A DNA stretch of 64,000 bases from an uncultured Collinsella sp. GTDB taxonomy: Bacteria; Actinomycetota; Coriobacteriia; Coriobacteriales; Coriobacteriaceae. The DNA lies in the NCBI GenBank assembly GCA_900541685.1, contig UQKM01000002.1, positions 1 to 64,000 of the forward strand. Direction: 5' to 3'. Shown piece after piece: positions 26,480-35,192 of this stretch. Below the pieces are notes generated by a model that saw only the letters and a program-made list of their open reading frames with translations, searched no databases and was not told the origin of the DNA. Made by a program: the position numbers and the translations under genes. Position 1 is the stretch's first letter. Each line of letters opens with the position of its first letter.

Positions 26480-27445
26480 ATGGAGAACAAGTACGTCTGC
26501 TCTGTCGATATCGGCGGAACTAAAATTGCGACTGCCATCATGGAGTACCCGGCTGACGGTAGTGTGCCCCATCCCGTTTTTGAGGCCGAGGTTCCTACCG
26601 AGGCCCAGGAGGGCGGCGAGGCCGTCTTCCAGCGTATCGAGGCGTCTATCAAGGCCGCTCTTGAGGCGAATCCCGATGTCGAGGTTCTCGGTGTCGGTAT
26701 CGGTGCCGCAGGCGTCGTCGATCCCAAGACGGGCGCCATTGCTTATGCCAATGAGATCATGCCCGGCTGGTCCGGCGTTCAGTTGGGGCCGCGTCTGCGC
26801 GAGGACCTTGGTCTTCCCGTTGCCGTTGTGGGCGACGTGCAGGCTCATGCTCTGGGCGAGGCCCACTGGGGCGTCGGCAAGGGCAAGTTCTCCGTCTTGT
26901 GCCTGGGAATCGGTACGGGCATCGGTGGCGCATATGTCGAGAACGGCCGCGTGATGCAGGGCTTCCATGGTGCTGCCGGTCATATGGGCCACATCGAGTG
27001 CTCGGCTGCCGCCGGCATTCCCTGCGCCTGCGGGCGTTCCGGCCATCTTGAGTCTGTTGCTTCGGGCACCTCGATTGGCCGTATGTACGACGAACGCTTC
27101 GGTCGAGTTGACCCCAGCCGTCCTTCGGTCGGTCGCGACGTGAACGACCTGTGTCGTGCTGGCGACGCAAAGGCGACCGAGGTCATCCATGACGCCGGCT
27201 TTGCGCTGGGCGCCAGCTTGGGCTCGCTCGCTAACATCCTGGACCCTGAGGTCATCGTGCTTTCGGGCGGCGTGATTCACCAAGGTCCCGATTGGCGTTC
27301 GCAGACGTGGAAGGATTCGGTGCACGAGGGCTATGCCAGCCAGGCGCTCGATCCGCTTCAGGACACGCCGATCCTCATCGGTTCTCTGGAGGGCGATGCT
27401 CCGCTCATCGGTGCCGCTGAGCATCTTCTTGCCTCGTTGAAGTAA
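26480..27445 (+). CDS. nanK: ROK-family N-acetylmannosamine kinase
   Basis: A 321-residue ROK kinase that should phosphorylate ManNAc to ManNAc-6-P. The phosphate loop is VDIGGTK (residues 9-15). The sugar site has AGHMGH, where general ROK kinases have Glu before the Gly-His; E. coli NanK also has His there, which supports ManNAc specificity. The zinc motif is CACGRSGHLE, with His replacing the usual third Cys. Start: ATG 26480 with GAAGGAG upstream. It is flanked by hairpins on both sides and followed by nanE. Confidence 0.85.
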   Translation: MENKYVCSVDIGGTKIATAIMEYPADGSVPHPVFEAEVPTEAQEGGEAVFQRIEASIKAALEANPDVEVLGVGIGAAGVVDPKTGAIAYANEIMPGWSGVQLGPRLREDLGLPVAVVGDVQAHALGEAHWGVGKGKFSVLCLGIGTGIGGAYVENGRVMQGFHGAAGHMGHIECSAAAGIPCACGRSGHLESVASGTSIGRMYDERFGRVDPSRPSVGRDVNDLCRAGDAKATEVIHDAGFALGASLGSLANILDPEVIVLSGGVIHQGPDWRSQTWKDSVHEGYASQALDPLQDTPILIGSLEGDAPLIGAAEHLLASLK

Positions 27446-27461
27446 ACGTATCTGCTGTAGG

Positions 27462-27497
27462 AGCCTCCCGAGACAACACGCCTCGGGAGGCTGTTCT
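27462..27497 (+). terminator. Hairpin between nanK and nanE
   Basis: AGCCTCCCGAG (27462-27472) and CTCGGGAGGCT (27482-27492) form a perfect 11-bp stem with a 9-base loop. Only a short T-containing tail (GTTCTG) follows, so read-through into nanE, 23 bases later, is likely. Confidence 0.65.
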
Positions 27498-27515
27498 GAG
27501 AAAGGTTGCAGCCTT

Positions 27516-28202
27516 ATGACCGTCGGTCCTTTGATTCAATCCCTGAAGGGCAAGCTCGTCGTGAGCGTTCAGGCGTATATGGGCGAGCCGCTTCGTACGC
27601 CCGAGACCATGGCTCAAATGTCTCGCGCTTGCGAGCTTGGCGGCGCCGCCGCCATTCGCTGCCAGGGCCTTGCCGACATTGCCGCTATTAAGGGTCGCTG
27701 TGAGGTTCCCGTCATCGGCCTGTGGAAGGATGGACACGAGGGCGTTTACATCACGCCGACGCTGCGTCACGCTCGCGCCTGCGTTGCTGCCGGTGCCGAT
27801 ATCGTGGCGATCGACGCCACCGATCGTCCGCGTCCCGATGGCAAGACCGTCGAGGATACCTTCCGCCCGCTGCACGAGGAGGGCGTGCTCCTGATGGCGG
27901 ATTGTGCCACCATCGAGGACATTCGCCGTGCGGTTGATATGGGCTTTGACCTGGTATCCACCACGCTTTCTCACGGCGTCGCCGCCATCGACTGCACCAT
28001 GGCCGATGGCCCCGACCTGCCACTCCTGCGTCAGGCGACCGAGGAATTCCCCGGTCTTCCCATCATCTGCGAGGGCCGCGTGCACACGCCCGAGGAGGCT
28101 CGCGCTGCGATCGATGCTGGCGCCTGGGCCGTTGTCGTCGGCACCGCCATCACGCACCCCACGAGTATTACGAGTTGGTTCAAGGCTGCGCTTGAGGCGT
28201 AA
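27516..28202 (+). CDS. nanE: N-acetylmannosamine-6-phosphate 2-epimerase
   Basis: A 228-residue TIM-barrel epimerase converting ManNAc-6-P to GlcNAc-6-P, the last dedicated step of sialate catabolism. Family motifs are VSVQAYMGEPLRTPETMAQM at the N-terminus, AAIRCQG, PVIGLWK, ADIVAIDATDRPRPDG and the C-terminal ICEGRVHTPEEA with AVVVGTAIT. ATG 27516 is preceded by GAAAGG. nagA and nagB, which would finish entry into glycolysis, are not in this window. Confidence 0.92.
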   Translation: MTVGPLIQSLKGKLVVSVQAYMGEPLRTPETMAQMSRACELGGAAAIRCQGLADIAAIKGRCEVPVIGLWKDGHEGVYITPTLRHARACVAAGADIVAIDATDRPRPDGKTVEDTFRPLHEEGVLLMADCATIEDIRRAVDMGFDLVSTTLSHGVAAIDCTMADGPDLPLLRQATEEFPGLPIICEGRVHTPEEARAAIDAGAWAVVVGTAITHPTSITSWFKAALEA

Positions 28203-28253
28203 GACAGGCCTCGTATCCGCTCGGGGCGGTATACTCAATATAGGCAATTGACC

Positions 28254-28291
28254 GCGCGGGATCCGGGTTGCTGGGTCCCGCGCTTGTTTTT
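28254..28291 (+). terminator. Intrinsic terminator of the nan operon
   Basis: GCGCGGGA (28254-28261) pairs with TCCCGCGC (28276-28283), followed by TTGTTTTT. A TATACT sequence at about 28229-28234 lies upstream, so the hairpin could also act as an attenuator ahead of rapZ, whose ribosome-binding site GGGAGG begins right after the T tract. Confidence 0.75.
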
Positions 28292-28303
28292 GGGAGGCAG
28301 CAC

Positions 28304-29224
28304 ATGCAAAAGGGAGATGCCATGGATGCGGCGGAGCGCTCGGAGCGCATCCCCGATATCGTCATCATCACCGGAATGTCCGGATCGGGCCGCACACAGG
28401 CCATGCACGTGTTCGAGGACATGGGCTATTTTTGCATTGATAACCTACCTCCGCGTCTCATCGCCCAGCTTGCCGAGCTCGTCGGCATCAATACGGGCGT
28501 GGGCAGGCATCTCGCCGTCACCTGCGATTTGCGTAGCCAGGGACTGTTTGACGAGTTGCTCGATGCGGTCGCCGCGCTCGAAGAGCGCGAGATGAGCTGC
28601 GACATCGTGTTCCTGGAGGCTTCTGACGAGGTGCTGATTCGTCGCTACAGCGAAAATCGCCGCCGTCATCCCATTGCCAAGCCGGGGGAGACTACGGCCG
28701 ATGCCATTCAGCGCGAGCGCCTTCAGCTGCAGGGCGTGCGCGATCGAGCCGATATGATTATCGACACGAGCCGCCTGCGCACCTCTGCCCTGCGCAACAA
28801 ATTGCGCATGGCGTTCTCCGAGTTGTCCGACCAGCAGCTCATGGACGTTCACGTGTTCTCGTTTGGCTTTAAGCACGGTATGCCCGTCGAGGCGGACATT
28901 ATGATCGACGTTCGCTTCCTGCCCAATCCGTTTTACGATCCCGAGATGCGCACGATGACCGGTCTCGATAAAAAGGTCTCCGATTTTGTTCTGGACCACC
29001 CCAAGACGCAGGAGTTTTGGAAGGCTTGGACACAGCTGCTCGATACGGTGATGCCGGGCTATATCGCGGAGGGTAAGCCGCAGCTTTCTATCGCCATCGG
29101 CTGCACGGGCGGACAGCACCGTAGCGTCGCCATTGCCGAGGCCACGGCCCGTTACCTGGAAGGCGCCCAGTATCACGTGAGCATCTCCCACCGCGACCTG
29201 TCGCGCGCCAACACGAAGGCATAG
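28304..29224 (+). CDS. rapZ: RapZ/YvcJ-family nucleotide-binding protein
   Basis: A 306-residue RapZ family protein. In E. coli RapZ is an RNase E adaptor controlling glmS via small RNA; in Gram-positives YvcJ is a GTP/ATP-binding protein of less clear role. P-loop GMSGSGRT has Arg in place of the usual Lys, as is usual in actinobacterial members I recall. Other motifs are GYFCIDNLPP, FSFGFKHGMPVEADIMIDVRFLPNP and the C-terminal GCTGGQHRSV. Start: ATG 28304 has GGGAGG 6 bases upstream; ATG 28322 is also possible. It is followed after 6 bases by whiA without the yvcK gene that usually lies between. Confidence 0.9.
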   Translation: MQKGDAMDAAERSERIPDIVIITGMSGSGRTQAMHVFEDMGYFCIDNLPPRLIAQLAELVGINTGVGRHLAVTCDLRSQGLFDELLDAVAALEEREMSCDIVFLEASDEVLIRRYSENRRRHPIAKPGETTADAIQRERLQLQGVRDRADMIIDTSRLRTSALRNKLRMAFSELSDQQLMDVHVFSFGFKHGMPVEADIMIDVRFLPNPFYDPEMRTMTGLDKKVSDFVLDHPKTQEFWKAWTQLLDTVMPGYIAEGKPQLSIAIGCTGGQHRSVAIAEATARYLEGAQYHVSISHRDLSRANTKA

Positions 29225-29230
29225 GCCTGC

Positions 29231-30160
29231 ATGTCGTTTACCGCTGAGGTGCGCGACGAGCTTGCGCGCTGCGAACCCGAATGTGAATACTGCGATTTGT
29301 CGACGCTTGCCGCCCTGACGCGTGTGAGCGGTACGCTTTCGTTGGCCGGCTCCGGACGGTATCGTTTGACGGTCGCGACCGAGACGGGAGCCGTCGCGCG
29401 CACGATGATCACGCTGACGCATCGCATCCTTAAGCTCAAAACGGAATTCACCGTTCGTAAATCGGTCTTGCATAAGGTCCGTAACTATCTCATTACCCTG
29501 CCCGATCAACCCGACCTGGACAAGGCTCTGGTGCTGCTGGGCATTCTAGACCGCAGAGGAGGGCTCGTCGCTGGTGTTCCCCGACACATCGTTGCCCGTC
29601 CCTGCTGCAGGCTTGCCTACATCCGCGGCGCGCTCATCGCGGGCGGCTTCGTGGCCGATCCACGCGGCGATTTCCATTTGGAGATCGCGGTGCAGGGTGA
29701 GCAATATGCCAAGGGGCTTTGCGACCTGTTGGGGCAGATTGGGGTCCATGCTCGTGTTAATGCGCGGCGGGGGTCATATGCCGTGTACATTAAGAGCGCC
29801 GAGGAAATCGAGCATCTATTAAAGCTGATTGGTGCCAAGCGCAGCGTTGCCGAGATTGAGGAGGCGCGCGCGGTCAAGTTGGTTAAGAACGATGTGAACC
29901 GTCGCGTGAACGCCGAGCTCGCCAACCAGACCAGAAGCGCCGGTGCTGCCCAGCATCAGCTTGCGCTTATCGATGAGCTCGAGCAGCGCGGCCTTCGCGA
30001 TGCGCTTCCGGATGCCTTGGCGGTCTTTTGCGACCTGCGCGAGCGCTATCCCGATCTGTCGCTGCGTGATTTAGGGGAGATGGCTGACCCTCCCTTGTCG
30101 AAGTCGGCCCTCTACCATCGAGTTTTGAGGCTTGAAAAGCTCATTGAAGCAAACAGGTAG
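29231..30160 (+). CDS. whiA: Sporulation/division regulator WhiA
   Basis: A 309-residue WhiA: an N-terminal LAGLIDADG-homing-endonuclease-like fold (here without nuclease residues) and a C-terminal helix-turn-helix (DLRERYPDLSLRDLGEMADPPLSKSALYHRVLRLEKL). In Streptomyces it activates sporulation-septation genes; it is conserved in non-sporulating Gram-positives, where it affects division and chromosome segregation. RAYIRGALIAGGFV-like and HLEIAVQ segments fit the family. It lies 6 bases after rapZ, so it is almost surely cotranscribed. It is followed by an A/T-rich promoter region and the glycolytic genes, a conserved actinobacterial order. Confidence 0.94.
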   Translation: MSFTAEVRDELARCEPECEYCDLSTLAALTRVSGTLSLAGSGRYRLTVATETGAVARTMITLTHRILKLKTEFTVRKSVLHKVRNYLITLPDQPDLDKALVLLGILDRRGGLVAGVPRHIVARPCCRLAYIRGALIAGGFVADPRGDFHLEIAVQGEQYAKGLCDLLGQIGVHARVNARRGSYAVYIKSAEEIEHLLKLIGAKRSVAEIEEARAVKLVKNDVNRRVNAELANQTRSAGAAQHQLALIDELEQRGLRDALPDALAVFCDLRERYPDLSLRDLGEMADPPLSKSALYHRVLRLEKLIEANR

Positions 30161-30353
30161 TTTATAGTATCGACTTATATACGGATTTAGCTGCTATTTT
30201 ATTCTTTAAAACGTTTTAACGTAAATTTGATTTTCAATTTCGACTATTCTCGTGAAATTCAAGTCAAAAAAAAGGTATATTAGGCGAGTGGTTAGTTTGT
30301 GGGCCTCAACGGCGGGCGCTGTAGCTTGCGGGGGCCTTACGAAAGGAGACACA
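30161..30353 (+). promoter_or_regulatory. A/T-rich promoter region of gap with palindromic operator candidate
   Basis: This 193-base spacer is unusually A/T-rich. It holds the perfect 14-bp palindrome TTAAAACGTTTTAA (30206-30219), which resembles LacI/CcpA-type operators (central CG), and a possible -10 TATATT at 30276-30281. AAAGGAG (30342-30348) is the gap ribosome-binding site. The core TAAAACGTTT recurs ahead of the sialate transporter operon at 17569. Confidence 0.6.
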
Positions 30354-31379
30354 ATGGCAGTAAAGGTTGCTATTAACGGCTTCGGTCGCATCGGTCGTCT
30401 GGCTTTCCGTCAGATGTTCGGTCATGAGGGCTCCGAGATCGTCGCTATCAACGACCTCACCTCTCCCGATATGCTCGCTTACCTGCTGAAGTACGACTCC
30501 ACGCAGGGCAACTACGCTCGCGATCACGAGGTCGTTGCTGGCGAGGATTCCATCACCGTTGACGGCAAGGAGATCAAGATCTACAAGGAGGCCGACGCCA
30601 ACAACCTGCCTTGGGGCGACCTCGACGTCGACGTCGTTCTCGAGTGCACCGGCTTCTACACCAGCAAGGCTAAGGCTCAGGCCCACATCAACGCTGGCGC
30701 CAAGAAGGTCGTCATCTCTGCTCCGGCCGGCAGCGATCTGCCCACCATCGTGTACAACGTCAACCACGAGACGCTGACCGCTGAGGACAACATCATCTCC
30801 GCTGCTTCCTGCACCACCAACTGCCTCGCCCCGATGGCCAAGGGTCTGAACGACTTCGCTCCCATCGTGTCCGGCATCATGACCACCATTCACGCCTGGA
30901 CCGGCGACCAGATGCCGCTCGACGGCCCGCAGCGCAAGGGCAACAAGCGTCGTAGCCGCGCCTGCGCCGTCAACATCGTCCCCAACACCACCGGTGCTGC
31001 CAAGGCTATCGGCCTGGTTCTCCCCGAGCTCAACGGTAAGCTCATCGGTGCCGCCCAGCGCGTCCCGACGCCGACCGGCTCCATCACCAACCTCTACGCT
31101 GTCGTTGACAAGAAGGTCACCGTCGACGAGGTCAACGCCGCTATGAAGGCCTACGCTTCCACCATCTCCGAGACCTTCGGTTACAACGAGGACGACATCG
31201 TCTCCACCGACATCATCGGCGAGACCCACGGCTCCATCTTCGACGCCACTCAGACCATGTGCTCTGACCTCGGCAACGGCCAGACCCTCGTTCAGGTCAC
31301 CTCTTGGTACGACAACGAGAACTCCTACACCTCTCAGATGGTCCGCACCATCAAGTACTTCGAGAAGTTCGTTGCTTAA
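30354..31379 (+). CDS. gap: Glyceraldehyde-3-phosphate dehydrogenase, type I
   Basis: A 341-residue GAPDH of the phosphorylating type I class. NAD-binding INGFGRIGR is at residues 7-15, the catalytic cysteine is C153 in SAASCTTNCL, and the NAD domain ends with SWYDNENSY. It oxidises G3P to 1,3-bisphosphoglycerate. Codon use is extremely biased (nearly all C-ending), a sign of very high expression. Start ATG 30354 with AAAGGAG; the longer open frame to 30252 has no site and runs through the promoter. A terminator follows, so gap is transcribed at least partly on its own. Confidence 0.97.
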   Translation: MAVKVAINGFGRIGRLAFRQMFGHEGSEIVAINDLTSPDMLAYLLKYDSTQGNYARDHEVVAGEDSITVDGKEIKIYKEADANNLPWGDLDVDVVLECTGFYTSKAKAQAHINAGAKKVVISAPAGSDLPTIVYNVNHETLTAEDNIISAASCTTNCLAPMAKGLNDFAPIVSGIMTTIHAWTGDQMPLDGPQRKGNKRRSRACAVNIVPNTTGAAKAIGLVLPELNGKLIGAAQRVPTPTGSITNLYAVVDKKVTVDEVNAAMKAYASTISETFGYNEDDIVSTDIIGETHGSIFDATQTMCSDLGNGQTLVQVTSWYDNENSYTSQMVRTIKYFEKFVA

Positions 31380-31416
31380 TTTAGCTTTTAGCGAATAGCT
31401 CGTTGAGCGTCTAAAG

Positions 31417-31463
31417 AAGGGCGCGGCCTCATAGGGCTTACACCCTAGGGTCGCGCCCTTTTT
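31417..31463 (+). terminator. Intrinsic terminator between gap and pgk
   Basis: AAGGGCGCG (31418-31426) pairs with CGCGCCCTT (31452-31460) around a second inner hairpin (TAGGG/CCCTA), followed by a T run. Confidence 0.85.
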
Positions 31464-31519
31464 ATAGGAAATCGTCTGCCGTAATGGGAGGCAGACACGT
31501 ACGAAAGGTAGAAGCAAAC

Positions 31520-32710
31520 ATGGCCTTTACCAAGAAGACCGTCCGCGACATCGATGTCGACGGCAAGCGCGTTCTCGTCCGCGTTGACTTCAACGTGCCT
31601 ATCAAGGATGGCGTCGTTGGCGATACCACCCGCATCAAGGCTGCCCTGCCCACCATCAACTACCTCGTTGAGCACAACGCTCGCGTCATCCTCATGAGCC
31701 ACCTCGGCCGTCCCGATGGCACCGGCTTCCAGCCCGAGCTCTCCCTTGAGCCTGTCGCCAAGAAGCTCGCTGAGCTCTCTGGTCTCGATGTTGCCTTTGT
31801 CGCCGACACCTACGGCGAGAAGGCTGCTGAGGCTGTTGCCGCCGTCGAGCCGGGCAAGGTCCTCGTTCTCGAGAACGTCCGTTTTGACAAGCGCGAGAAG
31901 AAGAACGATCCCGAGATCGCCAAGATCCTCGCTTCCTATGGTGACGTCTTCGTTCTCGATGCTTTCGGTACCGCTCACCGCGCCCAGGGTTCCGTCGTGG
32001 GTCCCGCCGCTTACCTGCCTGCCGTCGCCGGCTTCCTGCTCGAGAAGGAGGTCGACACGCTGACCGGCATCTTCGCCGAGCCCGAGCGCCCCTTCGTTGC
32101 TATCGTCGGCGGTTCCAAGGTTTCCTCCAAGATCGGCGTTCTCGATCACCTCATCGACTCCGCTGACACCCTGATCATCGGTGGCGGCATGGCCTACACC
32201 TTCTTCCTGGCTCAGGGCCTGACCGTCGGTCAGTCCCTCAAGGAAGAGGACTGGGTCGAGCGCGCCGGCGAGATGCTCAAGAAGGCCGAGGAGAAGGGCG
32301 TCAAGATCCTGCTCCCCATCGACAACCGCGTTGCCGATCACTTTGGCGAGGACGCTGTCCCCGAGGTTGTCGCTTCCGACGCTATCCCCGACGATCGTGA
32401 GGGCATGGACATCGGCCCCAAGACCGAGGAGCTCTACGCCGAGGCCGTCAAGGGCGCCAAGACCGTGTTCTGGAACGGCCCCATGGGTGTATTCGAGTTC
32501 GACAACTTCGCTCACGGCACCCAGGCTATCGCCGAGGCCGTCGCCGAGGCCGACTGCACCTCAATCATCGGCGGTGGCGACTCTGTCGCGGCTGTCAACA
32601 AGTTCAACCTGGCCGACAAGATGAGCTGGATCTCCACCGGTGGTGGCGCTTCCATGGAGCTCGTCGAGGGTAAGGCCCTGCCCGGAGTGGAGGCGCTTCT
32701 CGATGCCTAA
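31520..32710 (+). CDS. pgk: Phosphoglycerate kinase
   Basis: A 396-residue PGK that transfers phosphate from 1,3-bisphosphoglycerate to ADP. Signature segments are RVDFNVPIKDG near residue 17, LMSHLGRPDG, LENVRFDKREKKNDP and the C-terminal GGGDSVAAVNKF with STGGGASMELVEG. Start: ATG 31520 preceded by GAAAGGTAGAAG. Its stop codon overlaps the tpiA start by 8 bases (ATGCCTAA). Codon bias matches gap. Confidence 0.97.
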   Translation: MAFTKKTVRDIDVDGKRVLVRVDFNVPIKDGVVGDTTRIKAALPTINYLVEHNARVILMSHLGRPDGTGFQPELSLEPVAKKLAELSGLDVAFVADTYGEKAAEAVAAVEPGKVLVLENVRFDKREKKNDPEIAKILASYGDVFVLDAFGTAHRAQGSVVGPAAYLPAVAGFLLEKEVDTLTGIFAEPERPFVAIVGGSKVSSKIGVLDHLIDSADTLIIGGGMAYTFFLAQGLTVGQSLKEEDWVERAGEMLKKAEEKGVKILLPIDNRVADHFGEDAVPEVVASDAIPDDREGMDIGPKTEELYAEAVKGAKTVFWNGPMGVFEFDNFAHGTQAIAEAVAEADCTSIIGGGDSVAAVNKFNLADKMSWISTGGGASMELVEGKALPGVEALLDA

Positions 32711-33470
32711 TCGCACCCTTCTTATCGCTGGTAACTGGAAGATGAACAACGACGTCGCCGAGGCCGCCAAGCTCGCCGATGAGCTGGCTCAGGCTCTGCC
32801 CGAGGTTCCGGCTGGCGTCGAGGTGCTCGTCTGCCCTCCGACCATTGACATCACCACGGTTCATGACCGCATTCAGGCTGCCCCCATCGCCCTCGGTGCA
32901 CAGAACGTGTACTGGGAGGCCAAGGGTGCCTTCACCGGTGAGTCCTCTTGCGACATGCTCAAGTCCGCTGGCTGCACCTACTGCATCATCGGTCACTCCG
33001 AGCGTCGCGACTACTTCCACGAGACCGACGAGGATCAGAACAAGAAGGCCAAGGCCCTCGTTGCCGCCGGTCTTGTTCCCGTCTTCTGCTGCGGCGAGTC
33101 CCTCGAGGTCCGCGAGGCTGGCACCTATGTCGAGCACGTCGTGAACCAGGTCAAGGCTGGCCTTGCCGGTCTTGAGATCACCTGCCCCAAGCAGGTCGTC
33201 GTCGCCTACGAGCCCATCTGGGCCATCGGCACCGGCAAGACCGCTACCGCTGAGGACGCCCAGGAGGTCTGCGGCGCTATCCGTGAGACCCTCAAGGAGA
33301 TGTTTGGCGAGGAGCTCGCTAACGGCATCCGCGTTCTCTATGGTGGCTCTGCCAAGCCCGGCAACATCGCCGAGCTCGTCGCTAAGCCTGACGTTGACGG
33401 CGCCCTCGTGGGCGGCGCTTCGCTCAAGGCTGCCGACTTCGCCTCTATGGTCGTCAAGGCAGGCGAGTAG
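32703..33470 (+). CDS. tpiA: Triosephosphate isomerase
   Basis: A 255-residue TIM barrel interconverting DHAP and G3P. The catalytic lysine is in AGNWKMN (residues 9-15), the electrophilic His in IIGHSERR, the catalytic Glu in AYEPIWAIGTG and the phosphate-binding YGGSAKPGN and VGGASLK near the end. The ATG at 32703 overlaps the pgk stop, indicating translational coupling. It is followed 5 bases later by gpmI. Confidence 0.97.
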   Translation: MPNRTLLIAGNWKMNNDVAEAAKLADELAQALPEVPAGVEVLVCPPTIDITTVHDRIQAAPIALGAQNVYWEAKGAFTGESSCDMLKSAGCTYCIIGHSERRDYFHETDEDQNKKAKALVAAGLVPVFCCGESLEVREAGTYVEHVVNQVKAGLAGLEITCPKQVVVAYEPIWAIGTGKTATAEDAQEVCGAIRETLKEMFGEELANGIRVLYGGSAKPGNIAELVAKPDVDGALVGGASLKAADFASMVVKAGE

Positions 33471-33475
33471 GACAT

Positions 33476-35029
33476 ATGGCACAGCGTCATCTTCCTGCAC
33501 TCCTGATCATCATGGATGGCTGCGGCCTTGCTCCGGCTGATGGCGAGAACGCCGTCGCCGCTGCCAAGACGCCCTTCCTTGATAGCCTGTACGAGAAGTA
33601 TCCTCACACCACGCTCGGTGCTTCGGGCGAGGACGTGGGCCTTCCCGACGGCCAGATGGGCAACTCCGAGGTGGGTCACCTCAACATCGGTGCCGGCCGC
33701 ATCGTGTTCCAGGAGCTTTCGCGCATCAACAACGCCATCAAGGATGGCTCCATCGCCAAGAACGAGGTCTTCGTCAAGGCTATGGACGACGTCAAGGCTG
33801 ACGGCAAGACTCTCCACCTCATGGGCCTTATGAGCCCTGGCGGTGTTCATTCTCACATGAACCACGTCGAGGCTCTGGTCAAGATGGCTGCCGAGCATGG
33901 TGTCAAGACCGTTCGCGTCCACGCCTTCATGGATGGCCGCGACGTCGACCCGCAGTCCGGTGCCGGCTACATGAGCGAGTTCTGCGCCTTCCTGGCTAAG
34001 ATCTCCGAGGAGACCGGTTGCGACGCTCGCGTCGCCACCGTCTCGGGCCGTTATTGGGCCATGGACCGCGATAATCGTTGGGAGCGCATCCAGCGCGCCT
34101 ACGACGTCATGGTCAATGCATCCGATGCCGATACCGACCCCGTTGCCGGTATAAAGGCCTACTACGAGAAGGATCCGCGCGGCGACGAGTTCGTCGAGCC
34201 CTTCGCTGCCCACAACGAGGGTATCCACGAGGGCGACGCGGCCATCTTCTTCAACTTCCGTCCCGACCGCGCCCGTCAGATGACTCGTGTGTTCACGGAC
34301 AAGGAGTTCGACGGCTTTGAGCGCGAGCAGATTAAGCTCTCGCACTTTGTGACGATGACCGAGTACGATCCGACGTTTGACGTCGAGGTCGCCTTCCCCA
34401 AGACGTTCCCCGAGAACGTCCTGGCCGACGTTATCGCCGCCAATGGCCTGAAGCAGCTGCATACCGCCGAGACCGAGAAGTACGCCCACGTGACGTTCTT
34501 CCTCAACGGCGGCATCGAGGAGCCCAAGGAGGGCGAGGAGCGCGTGCTCGTCGCTTCCCCCAAGGTTGCTACCTACGATCTGCAGCCTGAGATGAGCGCT
34601 CCCGAGGTTACCGAGAAGCTCGTCGCCGCCATCAATGAGGATCGCGCTGATTTCTACATCGTGAACTTCGCGAACTGCGACATGGTTGGTCACACCGGTG
34701 TCTTCGACGCCGCCGTTAAGGCCGTCGAGGCTGTTGACGATGCCCTGTCCAAGGTTGTCCCGGCGATTCTCGCTAAGGGCGGCTTTGCGCTGATCACCGC
34801 CGACCACGGCAACGCCGACCACATGTTTGACGTTGCTTCCGGCGGTTCCAAGCATCCGTTCACGGCTCACACCACCAACCGCGTGCCGTTCATCATCGTT
34901 GATGAGAAGGCGCAGCTCACCGGTATCGAGGACGGCCGTCTTTCCGATATCGCTCCGACCATGCTCACCATGGCTGGTATTGAGCCTTCCGCCGAGATGA
35001 CGGGCCGCGTGCTCGCAACCGAGGCCTAA
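33476..35029 (+). CDS. gpmI: 2,3-bisphosphoglycerate-independent phosphoglycerate mutase
   Basis: A 517-residue cofactor-independent mutase of the alkaline-phosphatase superfamily, Mn-dependent, interconverting 3-PG and 2-PG. The N-terminal metal motif is IIMDGCG; the phosphorylated serine is in GQMGNSEVGHLNIGAG; HAFMDGRDVDP and the C-terminal TADHGNADHM supply further ligands. It completes a pgk-tpiA-gpmI operon in which genes are spaced by 5 bases or overlap. A strong terminator follows at 35057. Confidence 0.96.
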   Translation: MAQRHLPALLIIMDGCGLAPADGENAVAAAKTPFLDSLYEKYPHTTLGASGEDVGLPDGQMGNSEVGHLNIGAGRIVFQELSRINNAIKDGSIAKNEVFVKAMDDVKADGKTLHLMGLMSPGGVHSHMNHVEALVKMAAEHGVKTVRVHAFMDGRDVDPQSGAGYMSEFCAFLAKISEETGCDARVATVSGRYWAMDRDNRWERIQRAYDVMVNASDADTDPVAGIKAYYEKDPRGDEFVEPFAAHNEGIHEGDAAIFFNFRPDRARQMTRVFTDKEFDGFEREQIKLSHFVTMTEYDPTFDVEVAFPKTFPENVLADVIAANGLKQLHTAETEKYAHVTFFLNGGIEEPKEGEERVLVASPKVATYDLQPEMSAPEVTEKLVAAINEDRADFYIVNFANCDMVGHTGVFDAAVKAVEAVDDALSKVVPAILAKGGFALITADHGNADHMFDVASGGSKHPFTAHTTNRVPFIIVDEKAQLTGIEDGRLSDIAPTMLTMAGIEPSAEMTGRVLATEA

Positions 35030-35056
35030 GAGAAAACTCCAAGCGTTTTCATGCGA

Positions 35057-35088
35057 GGGGGTTGCCCATATTCGGGCAACCCCCTTTT
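35057..35088 (+). terminator. Intrinsic terminator after gpmI
   Basis: A perfect 11-bp stem GGGGGTTGCCC / GGGCAACCCCC (35057-35067, 35074-35084) with a 6-base loop and TTTT. Confidence 0.93.
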
Positions 35089-35095
35089 GGTATTT

Positions 35096-35126
35096 CTGCC
35101 ATTTCTACCCCGTCCCTAAATGGCAG
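35096..35126 (+). repeat. Inverted repeat upstream of secG
   Basis: CTGCCATTT (35096-35104) and AAATGGCAG (35118-35126) are perfect complements around a 13-base loop. It lies between the gpmI terminator and the secG promoter. Role unknown. Confidence 0.55.
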
Positions 35127-35192
35127 GTGGGGGAGTGTTGGAGGTTGTGGTACAGTACTGGAGTTTAAATTGTTCTATTAAGGAGCTTATCT

